Shown: in pieces, positions 24,515 to 32,423 of the stretch
How the letters are laid out: the number at the start of each line of letters is the position of its first letter
Position numbering within the stretch: the first letter of the stretch is position 1
Assembly: GCF_040703035.1 (NCBI RefSeq)
Contig: NZ_CP159996.1
Span: 2,948,001 to 3,012,000 of the forward strand
Direction of reading: 5' to 3'
Origin: Terribacillus aidingensis
GTDB taxonomy: Bacteria > Bacillota > Bacilli > Bacillales > Amphibacillaceae
DNA length: 64,000 nucleotides
The notes under the pieces: model-generated
Seen by the model: only the letters and a program-made list of their open reading frames with translations
Database searches by the model: none
Told to the model about the DNA's origin: nothing
Made by a program: the position numbers and the translations under genes

Positions 24515-24958
24515 ATGGATCACATCGACCGCACACTGCTGGAGCTGCTGCAGCATGATGGCCGAATCACAATTAGCGAATTATCCAAGAAGCTAGCACT
24601 GAGCAGGCCGAGTGTTTCAGAGCGGATGGCAAGGCTTGAGGAGCGCGGTGTTATCGAGCATTACACAGCCCGAGTTGCGCATGCGAAGGTTGGATTGGAT
24701 ATCTTGTTGTTCATCCAGGTTAGTGAATTGAAGATCCCTCATTTGGAGTTTGAAAATCTGATTGCAAAGGAAGAAGCTGTACTTGAATGCCACAGGGTGA
24801 CCGGACCGATCAATTATTTGCTGAAGGCAGCAGTCCCTGACATGAATGGCATGCGGGAATTGATCGACCGGCTGATTCCGTATGGCGCATTTAATACTTC
24901 AACTGTACTGACATCTCCAGTAGCTTATAGAGCGTTATTGCCTAGGGAAGATCAATAA
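24515..24958 (+). CDS. Lrp/AsnC-family transcriptional regulator
   Basis: A 147-residue regulator. N-terminal winged helix: HIDRTLLELLQHDGRITISELSKKLALSRPSVSERMARLEERGVI, then the RAM ligand-binding domain (VGLDILLFIQVSEL, LECHRVTGPINYLLKAAVPD). Start at ATG 24515 with AAAGGGAG; a GTG six codons earlier lies in the ribosome site. The last seven bases overlap the convergent aminopropyltransferase gene. The amino-acid effector is unknown; position beside agu and polyamine genes suggests amino-acid or polyamine control, but that is inference. Confidence 0.9.
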   Translation: MDHIDRTLLELLQHDGRITISELSKKLALSRPSVSERMARLEERGVIEHYTARVAHAKVGLDILLFIQVSELKIPHLEFENLIAKEEAVLECHRVTGPINYLLKAAVPDMNGMRELIDRLIPYGAFNTSTVLTSPVAYRALLPREDQ

Positions 24959-26511
24959 TGTTTCCATTCCTGTTGATAGATTTCAATCAAATGAGGATCA
25001 ACCAATGTATTTGGGCGAAGGCTGACTTTCTCTCCATCCGCGCTGGTGATTTCCTTATCCTCATCCTTTCCGAATTCTGTCATTCCAGGAATCATGGAAG
25101 ATTTTAAGTATTCGGTTGGCACGGTAACCTCTAAATTTTTTGGGTCAATCGGATTTCTGCTGCCCATGACAAATCCCCAGTTACCGAAACTTGGCACATC
25201 CAGATGCAGATTCTCTGTTTCAAGCCCCGTTGCGCGGATCGTTTCGTCTATTGTCCAATAAGATTCTGTTGCGAACACCGGGCTAGTGGCTTGGACAATC
25301 ATTGCACCCTCCGGATGCATATGATTTCGCACTAGAGAGTAGAATTCCTCGGTGTATAGCTTGTTCAAGCTCTCGTCATTCGGATCGGGCAAATCAACGA
25401 TGATCACATCATAAATCTGGTCCGTTTCCTTCAGATAAGTGAAGGCATCCTGATTGTGGATGGTGACTTTGTCATTCAGCAGAGAGCGATTGTTTAAATC
25501 TAGCAGTCTCGACTCTGTCTTAGCCATTTCTGTTACAGCAGGGTCGAGGTCGACCAAGGTAATGTCTTGAACGTCGTCATATTTCAAGAGTTCATTTGCT
25601 GCTAATCCGTCCCCTCCGCCAAGTATGAGCACATGATCATGCTGTTTGGCTTGGGACATGACCGGATGCACAAGCGCATCATGGTAGCGGTGCTGATCAA
25701 ATGAACTGAACTGCAATCCGCCATTCAAATACAGCCGCAGGTCATCTCCATCCTGGGTAAGGATGATTTTCTGATATTGGCTTTGCTCCATGTGGATGAT
25801 TGGATCCTCGTAAAGCTTCTGCTCGAACGAAAATGCAGTTTCCTCTCCGAAAAAGACACCAAGAATGAGCAAAATCCCGATGAATATACCGACTGCAGCA
25901 TGCAAGGCAACCCGCTTCACTTCTTCCCGGAATAACCACAGTACGACCAGTGCAACTACTAAATTAACTAGACCGACTAGAAAAGCTGATTTAACGATTC
26001 CGAACTGCGGACGCAGCAAGAAGGCAAAAAGCAGACCGCCGATCAGTCCGCCTGCATAATCACTGAACAGAACACGTGCTGTACTCCGACCTATCGTCTC
26101 GCCGATCTCATTCGCCTTCCTAATCAGAATCGGCAGCTCCACTCCGGTTAACGCACCAACGATAATTGTGACGAAATAGAGATAGAACGCGTCAGTCCCG
26201 TCAGGGGTATATGCTGTGATCCCGAACATCGTAAAGCTAGAAAAGCCACCAATCAAAGCTACGAAAAATTCGATATAAATAAATGCTAGAATGAGTCGCT
26301 TCGTCACACGCTCACTTATGCTGGCACCAATCCCCATACCAGTCAAAAACAAAGAGATGGTGAGTGTATATTGCTTCACACCATCTCCGAGAATATAGGA
26401 ACCTAATGCCCCGAACAAAACTTCAAATATAATACCGCATATGGAAACGATACCTGAAGCCCAATAAATAAATGAGGTTTTATTTGTTACTTTTTGCTGC
26501 ATGTCTTTCAT
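24952..26511 (-). CDS. Membrane-anchored polyamine aminopropyltransferase (spermidine synthase-like)
   Basis: A 519-residue fusion. Residues 10-225 hold about seven membrane helices; residues 235-520 form a spermidine-synthase-type domain: SQYQKIILT, LRLYLNGGLQFSSFDQHRYHDALVHP, the decarboxy-SAM site VLILGGGDGLAANELLKY with the acidic VDLDP strand, and the catalytic DVIIVDLPDPNDESLNKLYTEEFY. The key aspartates are present, so activity is likely; the acceptor could be putrescine, agmatine or something else. Last of five genes in the PspA cluster, 18 bases after DUF350. Soluble SpeE has about 280 residues and no membrane part. Confidence 0.9.
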   Translation of the reverse strand: MKDMQQKVTNKTSFIYWASGIVSICGIIFEVLFGALGSYILGDGVKQYTLTISLFLTGMGIGASISERVTKRLILAFIYIEFFVALIGGFSSFTMFGITAYTPDGTDAFYLYFVTIIVGALTGVELPILIRKANEIGETIGRSTARVLFSDYAGGLIGGLLFAFLLRPQFGIVKSAFLVGLVNLVVALVVLWLFREEVKRVALHAAVGIFIGILLILGVFFGEETAFSFEQKLYEDPIIHMEQSQYQKIILTQDGDDLRLYLNGGLQFSSFDQHRYHDALVHPVMSQAKQHDHVLILGGGDGLAANELLKYDDVQDITLVDLDPAVTEMAKTESRLLDLNNRSLLNDKVTIHNQDAFTYLKETDQIYDVIIVDLPDPNDESLNKLYTEEFYSLVRNHMHPEGAMIVQATSPVFATESYWTIDETIRATGLETENLHLDVPSFGNWGFVMGSRNPIDPKNLEVTVPTEYLKSSMIPGMTEFGKDEDKEITSADGEKVSLRPNTLVDPHLIEIYQQEWKHY

Positions 26512-26529
26512 CTCCGAACTGCTTTTAGC

Positions 26530-26925
26530 TTACGTAATGGACGCACCGATGACGAACCCAAGACCGATTGAAACCGCTAAGGAAATAATTCCGACCGCAA
26601 TATTGTTATCTTTCAGCTTGGATTGAACAGAAAATCGGCGTGTCACACCCTCAAATACGAAGTAGGCAATCATCTGCAGGACAACACCGTATGCGCCCCA
26701 GATGAGTGTTTCCCAAAGTTCACTGCTGTGGTAAATGGAGAATGACAGAACAAGGCAGATTCCGATGATCTTACCGCCGATAGATAAAGCTACAGCTGTA
26801 TTGCCCTTTTCGATTTCCTCCCAGTCCCGGTACTTATGTGTGATCAGCTCAAAGATGATAAGTCCGATGATGACAATCACAACTGCAATGACAAAGTATA
26901 GAAAAGTCGATAAAAATGGATTCAT
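26530..26925 (-). CDS. DUF350 membrane protein
   Basis: A 131-residue protein with four membrane helices in two DUF350 repeats: LYFVIAVVIVIIGLIIFELITHKYRDWEEI and the GNTAVALSIGGKIIGICLVL element, then VLQMIAYFVFEGVTRRFSVQSKLKDNNIAVGIISLA. AAGGAGGCATAG precedes the ATG. It lies between a DUF4247 lipoprotein and the membrane aminopropyltransferase in the PspA cluster. In E. coli the DUF350 protein YjfL sits beside a PspA paralogue (YjfJ), so the association recurs across phyla. Molecular role unknown. Confidence 0.9.
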   Translation of the reverse strand: MNPFLSTFLYFVIAVVIVIIGLIIFELITHKYRDWEEIEKGNTAVALSIGGKIIGICLVLSFSIYHSSELWETLIWGAYGVVLQMIAYFVFEGVTRRFSVQSKLKDNNIAVGIISLAVSIGLGFVIGASIT

Positions 26926-26949
26926 GATTCTATGCCTCCTTAATTTTGA

Positions 26950-27600
26950 TTATTTACCTGCATCCGGTCCGCCGCCACGATAGTTGGACGTACCGCGTCT
27001 CGTACTGCTGCCCGAACCACCGCTATCATCATTCGACCGATATGTTGACGTGTAGCCGCCATAACAGCCGCCATTCTGACAAGTATCCATTCTGTTCTGG
27101 CTCCAGTTACTGCCAAAGAGGGAATTCAACAGGGCAAATGTAAAGAATGTATTCAAATAGTTCGGTGAGTAGTTATTTCGTACAAATGTACGATCTGCTA
27201 CTTCCATCAATGTGACATCGCTATCTTCGTCACTCGGTTTCAAGGTAATGAAAACATCGTCATAAATCATCATCAGCTGTCCGTTTTTCTTGTCGCTGAT
27301 TTCATCCGGACCTTCGGCTTGCTTAAATAACTCTTCCAATTCATCTACTGTATAAAGGCGTGTCGCATACACATTTGCACTACCGCGTCTTTCACCGGAA
27401 ACAACATCAAGCAAATAAAAGTTATTGTCGATCAACGTTTCGATCGATTCACCTACACTATTCTCAAATTTAGACGTGACTGTCTCCTTGTCCGGTTCAT
27501 CAGGTATTTCGCTGACAGAAGCAGTTTGCTCATCGGAATTACCGCACCCGGCCAGAATAACAACAAATACAAGACAAAGACCCGCCAGCCAGTATTTCAT
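26950..27600 (-). CDS. DUF4247 lipoprotein
   Basis: A 216-residue predicted lipoprotein; signal KYWLAGLCLVFVVILAGC, lipobox Cys at 19. After an acidic linker the DUF4247 core includes IETLIDNNFYLLDVVSG, ATRLYTVDELEELF, MMIYDDVFITL and FVRNNYSPNYLNTFFTFALLNSLFG. The C-terminus from about residue 165 is Cys-containing (CQNGGCYGGY) and Gly/Ser/Arg-rich, low complexity. It would face the outside of the membrane opposite cytosolic PspA, so it could be the surface component of the system. Function not known. Confidence 0.85.
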   Translation of the reverse strand: MKYWLAGLCLVFVVILAGCGNSDEQTASVSEIPDEPDKETVTSKFENSVGESIETLIDNNFYLLDVVSGERRGSANVYATRLYTVDELEELFKQAEGPDEISDKKNGQLMMIYDDVFITLKPSDEDSDVTLMEVADRTFVRNNYSPNYLNTFFTFALLNSLFGSNWSQNRMDTCQNGGCYGGYTSTYRSNDDSGGSGSSTRRGTSNYRGGGPDAGK

Positions 27601-27651
27601 GAAGGCTCCTCCCTTCTTTCGATTTCCTTATGTAAAGCAGACAGACGAAAA

Positions 27652-27670
27652 CCCTTGCTTCACGCAAGGG
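27652..27670 (-). terminator. Weak intercistronic hairpin between pspA and DUF4247
   Basis: CCCTTGC/GCAAGGG stem with TTCAC loop, then TTTTCG on the minus strand. It may act as a partial terminator lowering expression of the three membrane/lipoprotein genes relative to DUF4178 and PspA. Confidence 0.6.
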
Positions 27671-27695
27671 TCAGCCTGCCGATGGCTATGGCTGC

Positions 27696-28364
27696 TTATT
27701 CTTTACCCATTTTCTTTTTCAGGGCAGCTAACTCATCGTCTACACCATTCTTCTCAAGAGCAGCGAATTCATCATCCAGGGATCGGTTAGATCGGGACAT
27801 ATCCTCGCTCGTCTCAGCTTCTGCTTCATACTGCAATACTTTTTCTTCCATGCGCTCGAAACCGCCGCGGGACTCGTCGCTGCCAATATTGGACATTGTA
27901 CGGTTCATCTTTGTACGTGTTTTGGCAGATTCTGCACGTGCCTTGAGGGAATCTTTTTTCAGTTTCATTTCCCCGTATTCCTTTTTCATCTCATCCAGCT
28001 TCTGACGGATGGACGCTACATCGCTTGATGCACGCTCCCATGATGCGTAAAGTGAATCAGCTGTCTGCTGATGCGTCTGCTTATCTTCCAAAGCGCGGCG
28101 AGCCAAATCATCATTGCCAGCTTCAATCGCTGTCTCCGCTTGCTGCTGACGTTTATCAGCCATTGCCTTGGCATCATCGTATTTGCGTTTCAGCATCTTT
28201 TCGTTTGCAATTTGCTTCGCTACCGCTGTTTCTGCTTCACGGATATCTGCTTCCATGTCACGCATGAACTGATCCAGCATTTTCACCGGATCTTCTGCTT
28301 TATCAAGCATTGCATTCAATTCTGAGTTTACGACTGTTTTTACACGGTTAAAAAATTTAAACAT
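27696..28364 (-). CDS. pspA: PspA/IM30 (ESCRT-III-like) membrane stress protein
   Basis: A 222-residue, nearly all-helical coiled-coil protein. The N-terminus MFKFFNRVKTVVNSELNAML is the membrane-binding amphipathic helix; AEDPVKMLDQFMRDMEADIREAETAVAKQIANEK begins the PspA hairpin; the tail EFAALEKNGVDDELAALKKKMG is a short C-terminal helix. PspA/LiaH proteins assemble on the inner face of damaged membranes. Here it is gene two of a five-gene unit under a sigma-W-type promoter, 23 bases after DUF4178. B. subtilis pspA is also a sigma-W gene. Confidence 0.93.
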   Translation of the reverse strand: MFKFFNRVKTVVNSELNAMLDKAEDPVKMLDQFMRDMEADIREAETAVAKQIANEKMLKRKYDDAKAMADKRQQQAETAIEAGNDDLARRALEDKQTHQQTADSLYASWERASSDVASIRQKLDEMKKEYGEMKLKKDSLKARAESAKTRTKMNRTMSNIGSDESRGGFERMEEKVLQYEAEAETSEDMSRSNRSLDDEFAALEKNGVDDELAALKKKMGKE

Positions 28365-28387
28365 ACAATTCGCTCCCTTTAATTAAT

Positions 28388-28900
28388 TTAATTTGAACCC
28401 GCAATGATTTTAATTTCACGCGGTTTGATTTCATAACCATAGCTGACTTCAATTTCGCTTCCCCAGCCTTCGAGACCAAGGAAATGCTCTTCATCTTCAT
28501 CATAATAATCGGCAAAATGGACGATTGAGCCATTCACATTACGACTTCTTCCTTCACCGACGACTCGAGCTTCACCTTGCTCATCAAGGAAGTAAGTCCG
28601 GCCTTCGTGCGTCAGCTGCTTCGGATATGGTTTTGATACCGAAAGCGGAATTTTTTTATATATACCCAGCTCCAGTTCATCATCCATCTCAGCAGAGAGC
28701 CAAAGGATCGTATCCCCTTCCACCAGCTGGTAGTCGAACCATTCATAGCTCCCTTGACGGGAAGTGATTTTTCCGACTACTTCATAGGTGACCAAGTCAT
28801 ATTCGACAATGTCGCCCACTTGGATGGACAGTGCATTGCGTTCCCTTACAGCAGGACGCTCAGGGGACTTTTTCTTGAATATACGGGAAAGAATACCCAA
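28388..28900 (-). CDS. DUF4178 protein
   Basis: A 170-residue soluble beta-rich protein. Basic N-terminus, then DUF4178 signature: LSIQVGDIVEYDLVTYEVVGKITSRQGSYEWFDYQL, DTILWLSAEMDDELELGIYKKI and YYDEDEEHFLGLEGWGSEIEVSYGYEI. First gene of the PspA cluster, following the sigma-W promoter by about 30 bases. DUF4178 domains repeatedly occur beside PspA and aminopropyltransferase genes as I recall; biochemical function is unknown. Strongly acidic. Confidence 0.88.
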   Translation of the reverse strand: MGILSRIFKKKSPERPAVRERNALSIQVGDIVEYDLVTYEVVGKITSRQGSYEWFDYQLVEGDTILWLSAEMDDELELGIYKKIPLSVSKPYPKQLTHEGRTYFLDEQGEARVVGEGRSRNVNGSIVHFADYYDEDEEHFLGLEGWGSEIEVSYGYEIKPREIKIIAGSN

Positions 28901-28934
28901 AACCTTTCACCATCCTCTTATCTTGTATCTTATA

Positions 28935-28960
28935 TACGGGCAGGGATACAGAAGGTTTCA
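28935..28960 (-). promoter_or_regulatory. Sigma-W promoter of the PspA cluster
   Basis: On the minus strand TGAAAC (28960-28955), exactly 16 bases, CGTA (28938-28935, extended CGTATA). This is the full sigma-W consensus of B. subtilis with ideal spacing. It lies 35 bases before the DUF4178 start codon. Confidence 0.85.
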
Positions 28961-29092
28961 AACTTTTTTCCTGCTTGTCTCTAATTATACAGGTGTACAG
29001 TCATACATGCATGCACTTGCTGCGGCGAAACAGGATTATCAATGTCAAAAGAAGGGGAAAATAGCTACAGATTGTCACAAAGGAGAAATTTT

Positions 29093-30049
29093 ATGATCAT
29101 CCGTTTCGGCTACGTATCTACCGCATTGAATTTATATGAAGCATCGCCAGCAAAAACCATGACATTTGCCAGGTGGTCCAAGCTTGAGAAAGAAGAAAGA
29201 TTGGCACAGCTGCAAGCACTCACAAGGGAAAACCTAGAGCGGACGATTCGAATCCTTCATTATAATATTGCCCACCAGATCAAACTTTACCGTTTCTCTT
29301 CCTCTCTTGCGCCACTGGCGACACATGAGGAAGTAGGATGGGATTATATTACACCCTTGACAGACTTGTACGAGGAGATCGGAAGGCTCGTGCGGGATTA
29401 CGGTATTCGTGTAAGCTTTCATCCGAATCAGTTTACCCTTTTTACAAGCGATAAACCGCATATTACGGGAAATGCTGTTAAAGATATGCAATACCATTAC
29501 AATATGCTGACTGCTATGGGATTAGAAGACGAAGCATATATCAACATCCATGTAGGCGGAGCATACGGAAACAAAGAACTTGCCCTGGAGCGTTTCCATA
29601 AGAATATCAAGCAGCTTCCAGATCCGATCAAGAGACAGATGACGCTGGAGAACGATGACAAAACGTATACAACAACTGAAACGTTGGAAGTATGCGAGAG
29701 ACATAACATTCCAATGATGTTCGATATCCATCATTACATGGCAAATCATGCAGAAGAAGAGCCATTAGAAGACATTCTTCCGCGTTTTATGGCCACATGG
29801 AAAGAACGTAAACATGTACCAAAAGTCCATACGTCTTCTCCTAAATCAGAGAAGGCATATCGCAGTCATGCTGATTATGTAGATGTGGAATTCCTGATGC
29901 CTTTGATCAAGCATTTGAAAGAAATCGACCAATCAGTGGATTTCATGATTGAAGCAAAACAAAAGGATAAAGCTGCGTTACAGCTGGCAGAGGATGTCGC
30001 TCGCATACGGGGTGTGAAAAGAATTGGCGAGGCTACCGTAGAATTATAA
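29093..30049 (+). CDS. uvsE: UV DNA damage endonuclease
   Basis: A 318-residue TIM-barrel endonuclease of the UVDE family, which nicks 5' of UV photoproducts for an alternative excision repair path. Motifs: [12 protein letters not shown] at the N-terminus, [81 protein letters not shown] and KVHTSSPK; these carry the metal-binding His, Glu and Asp residues. Start at 29093 with AAAGGAG seven bases upstream. Length equals B. subtilis UvsE. Monocistronic. Confidence 0.95.
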   Translation: MIIRFGYVSTALNLYEASPAKTMTFARWSKLEKEERLAQLQALTRENLERTIRILHYNIAHQIKLYRFSSSLAPLATHEEVGWDYITPLTDLYEEIGRLVRDYGIRVSFHPNQFTLFTSDKPHITGNAVKDMQYHYNMLTAMGLEDEAYINIHVGGAYGNKELALERFHKNIKQLPDPIKRQMTLENDDKTYTTTETLEVCERHNIPMMFDIHHYMANHAEEEPLEDILPRFMATWKERKHVPKVHTSSPKSEKAYRSHADYVDVEFLMPLIKHLKEIDQSVDFMIEAKQKDKAALQLAEDVARIRGVKRIGEATVEL

Positions 30050-30083
30050 AAAACAGGCATTCCGATGATGGAATGCCTGTTTT
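30050..30083. terminator. Bidirectional terminator between uvsE and a subtilase gene
   Basis: A 13-bp perfect stem AAAACAGGCATTC/GAATGCCTGTTTT with an eight-base loop between convergent genes. Confidence 0.92.
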
Positions 30084-31110
30084 CATTTCACTTTGATTGC
30101 TTTAATTCGATTTTGTAAATTTTTCTTTTCAGTAGAGGATTTCAGCTTATCAACTGCCGACTGAGCAGATTGCTTAGCCTTTTTCGTTTTGTCTTTCTCC
30201 GCTTTCTTCACTTTCGATTTAGCGTCAATCAGTTTCTTTGCATCCGCCGCTTTTACCTTCACTTTATCAAGACGCTTCTGAAGATTATCCTTATCCTTGC
30301 CGGATTGCAGCTCCTTGAGTGCATTCTGTGCCTTCTGAATATTAAAATCGCTAATGTTCTTCTCAGCTGCCTTCACCAGATCATTTGCTGACTTGATTTG
30401 GGCCTGCTTCACCTTATCAAGACGTTTCTGCAAATCTGTTTTGTCTTTGCCATTAGTCAGTTTTTTCACAGATTGCTGGGCATCATCAACATTCTTTTTA
30501 GTCTTGCTTTTCTCCGCCTTACTGGTTTTGTCTTTTGCTTCCTGTACTAGCAGAGCTTGCTTTACCTTATCTAAGCGCTTTTGCAGATTATTCTTTTCGG
30601 TTTTATCTGTCACTTTATTGATGGCAAATTGTGCTGCATCAATGTCTGTTTTCTTCTTGCTCTTTTCCGCTTTGGCGGCTTTGTCCTTCGCTTCCTGCAG
30701 CGTTAGAGCTTGTTTCACTTTATCCAATCGCTTCTGAAGGTTTTTCTTTTCAGTGCTATCCGTTACTTTATTGATGGCAGATTGTGCTGCATCAATATCT
30801 GTTTTCTTCTTGCTCTTTTCCGCTTTGGCGGCTTTGTCCTTCGCTTCCTGCAGCGTTAGAGCTTGTTTCACTTTATCCAATCGCTTCTGAAGGTTTTTCT
30901 TTTCAGTGCTATCTGTAACTTTATTGATGGCGGATTGCGCTGCATCAATATCTGCTTTACTTTTGCTCTTCTCCGCTTTGGTAACCTTATCCTTTGTTTC
31001 CTGTAGCGTTAGCGCTTGTTTTACTTTATCAAGCCGCTTTTGCAAATTCTGCTTGTCCTTATTATTCGATAAGGCCGCTACGAGTTTCTGTGCTGTATCA
31101 TAGTTTCCCT
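30083..31110 (-). repeat. 153-bp tandem repeats encoding the subtilase tail
   Basis: Seven units, period 153 bp (51 residues) in the inner copies; the CGTTAGA element recurs at 30701 and 30854. Units two and three are nearly identical in DNA, so recent slippage or unequal recombination is likely. The motif (DIDAAQ, INKVTDSTEKKNLQKRLDKVK) resembles three-helix repeats of Cry1Ac domain D-VI type. Confidence 0.85.
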
Positions 31111-32314
31111 GATTGCTAGCTTTCTCAGCTAGCTCAACGGCCTCCAAGGCTGGCTGATACCCTTTATCTTTCTCAGACTGATATTGGACTAGCCCGTAAC
31201 CGAATAGACTGTCCCGGCCTTTTTGCCCAAGGTCCTTGCTATATCGCTGCAAACGTGTGCGCAGCTGATCATTCGCTTCATTCGGGTATTGCTGTTTCAA
31301 CAGCGCAAGCATCGCTGTCACATGCGGTGTGGCTTGTGAAGTTCCGCTCATCATCGCATAATAGGTACCAAGATAGGTGCTTGTAATATCTGCTCCTGGC
31401 GCAGATAGTTCTACCTTACTTCCTACTGAAGAGAAGGAAGCGATGTTATTTTGCGATTCAGAAGCAGAAACAGCAATCACTTTGTCGAAGGCTGCCGGAT
31501 AATCCAATGGTCGGCCTGCCCCTTCATTCCCGCTTGCTGCAACCAGCAAGATGCCTTTCTGGTATGCTTTATCCACAGCATCCTGTAATGCCATGCTCTT
31601 ATAAGCAGTTCCCATGCTCATATTGATAATGTTCATATCATTGGATATTGCCCAATCGATACCTTCCAGCAGATCCGAGAGATTTCCTCGGCCGGCATTA
31701 TCCAGCGCTTTGACTGCATATAACTGTGCATCCGGTGCAACACCATAGGTTCCATATCGATTATGCTTTGCTCCAATGATACCGGCCACATGCGTCCCGT
31801 GCCCTTCATCATCTTTATAAGAGGACGTATAGCTTACAGCGGAGTATCCTCCTGCTATTTTTAAATCCTCATGTGGATATATTCCACTATCTATTACGGC
31901 AATTTTGACACCTTTGCCAGTTAAGCCTTCGTTCCAGGCAAGGGACGCCTGGATTGGCTTTAAGTTCCATTGATCTAAAATTGGAGATGCAGCTTCTTTT
32001 ACAGCTCGAATGCTTGTAATTCCGTTATCGGAAACTGAAATCTTAACGTCCGGCTCGACATACTTAATGTCCGGATCTTCCTTCAATTCCTCGATCGTTC
32101 CGGTATCAGCGGTGATCGCAGCCACCGGCAAATTATCGTATTCCTTTTCGACTGCTGCATCACTTCCCTGAACTGCTTCTTCTCCCTTCTTATTTTCATA
32201 CACGATAATCATCTGCTTTTCTTCCTCAGCATATGTTTTAACAGCCGGAAACAGGAAAGTCAGACTCAGCAACAACGAAACAAGAAATAGGCTCTTTATC
32301 GAAACCTTCATCAT
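30083..32314 (-). CDS. Secreted subtilisin-like serine protease with C-terminal tandem repeats
   Basis: A 743-residue precursor. Signal peptide to about residue 29 (TYA/EEE), I9-type propeptide to about 95 (MIIVYENKKGEEA...IKYVEPD), S8 catalytic domain about 115-380 with Asp142 (AVIDSGI), His172 (GHGTHVAG), oxyanion Asn263 (ASGNEG) and Ser326 (SGTSQATPH). Residues 400-743 are seven repeats of about 51 residues, each with an LQKRLDKVK core, predicted helical and very basic. No sortase signal. The domain after propeptide is closest to its neighbour at 32424, so the pair arose by duplication. Start at 32314 with AGAGGA; a further ATG follows directly. Confidence 0.9.
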   Translation of the reverse strand: MMKVSIKSLFLVSLLLSLTFLFPAVKTYAEEEKQMIIVYENKKGEEAVQGSDAAVEKEYDNLPVAAITADTGTIEELKEDPDIKYVEPDVKISVSDNGITSIRAVKEAASPILDQWNLKPIQASLAWNEGLTGKGVKIAVIDSGIYPHEDLKIAGGYSAVSYTSSYKDDEGHGTHVAGIIGAKHNRYGTYGVAPDAQLYAVKALDNAGRGNLSDLLEGIDWAISNDMNIINMSMGTAYKSMALQDAVDKAYQKGILLVAASGNEGAGRPLDYPAAFDKVIAVSASESQNNIASFSSVGSKVELSAPGADITSTYLGTYYAMMSGTSQATPHVTAMLALLKQQYPNEANDQLRTRLQRYSKDLGQKGRDSLFGYGLVQYQSEKDKGYQPALEAVELAEKASNQGNYDTAQKLVAALSNNKDKQNLQKRLDKVKQALTLQETKDKVTKAEKSKSKADIDAAQSAINKVTDSTEKKNLQKRLDKVKQALTLQEAKDKAAKAEKSKKKTDIDAAQSAINKVTDSTEKKNLQKRLDKVKQALTLQEAKDKAAKAEKSKKKTDIDAAQFAINKVTDKTEKNNLQKRLDKVKQALLVQEAKDKTSKAEKSKTKKNVDDAQQSVKKLTNGKDKTDLQKRLDKVKQAQIKSANDLVKAAEKNISDFNIQKAQNALKELQSGKDKDNLQKRLDKVKVKAADAKKLIDAKSKVKKAEKDKTKKAKQSAQSAVDKLKSSTEKKNLQNRIKAIKVK

Positions 32315-32423
32315 TCGCGTAATTTTCCTCTCAATTAAGTGAATTTCATGATACTTATATCGGTCCAAACCAGGAAAACATAATAGCTAATACAAGAGTT
32401 TCAAAAAAGATTGATAGCTTCCA

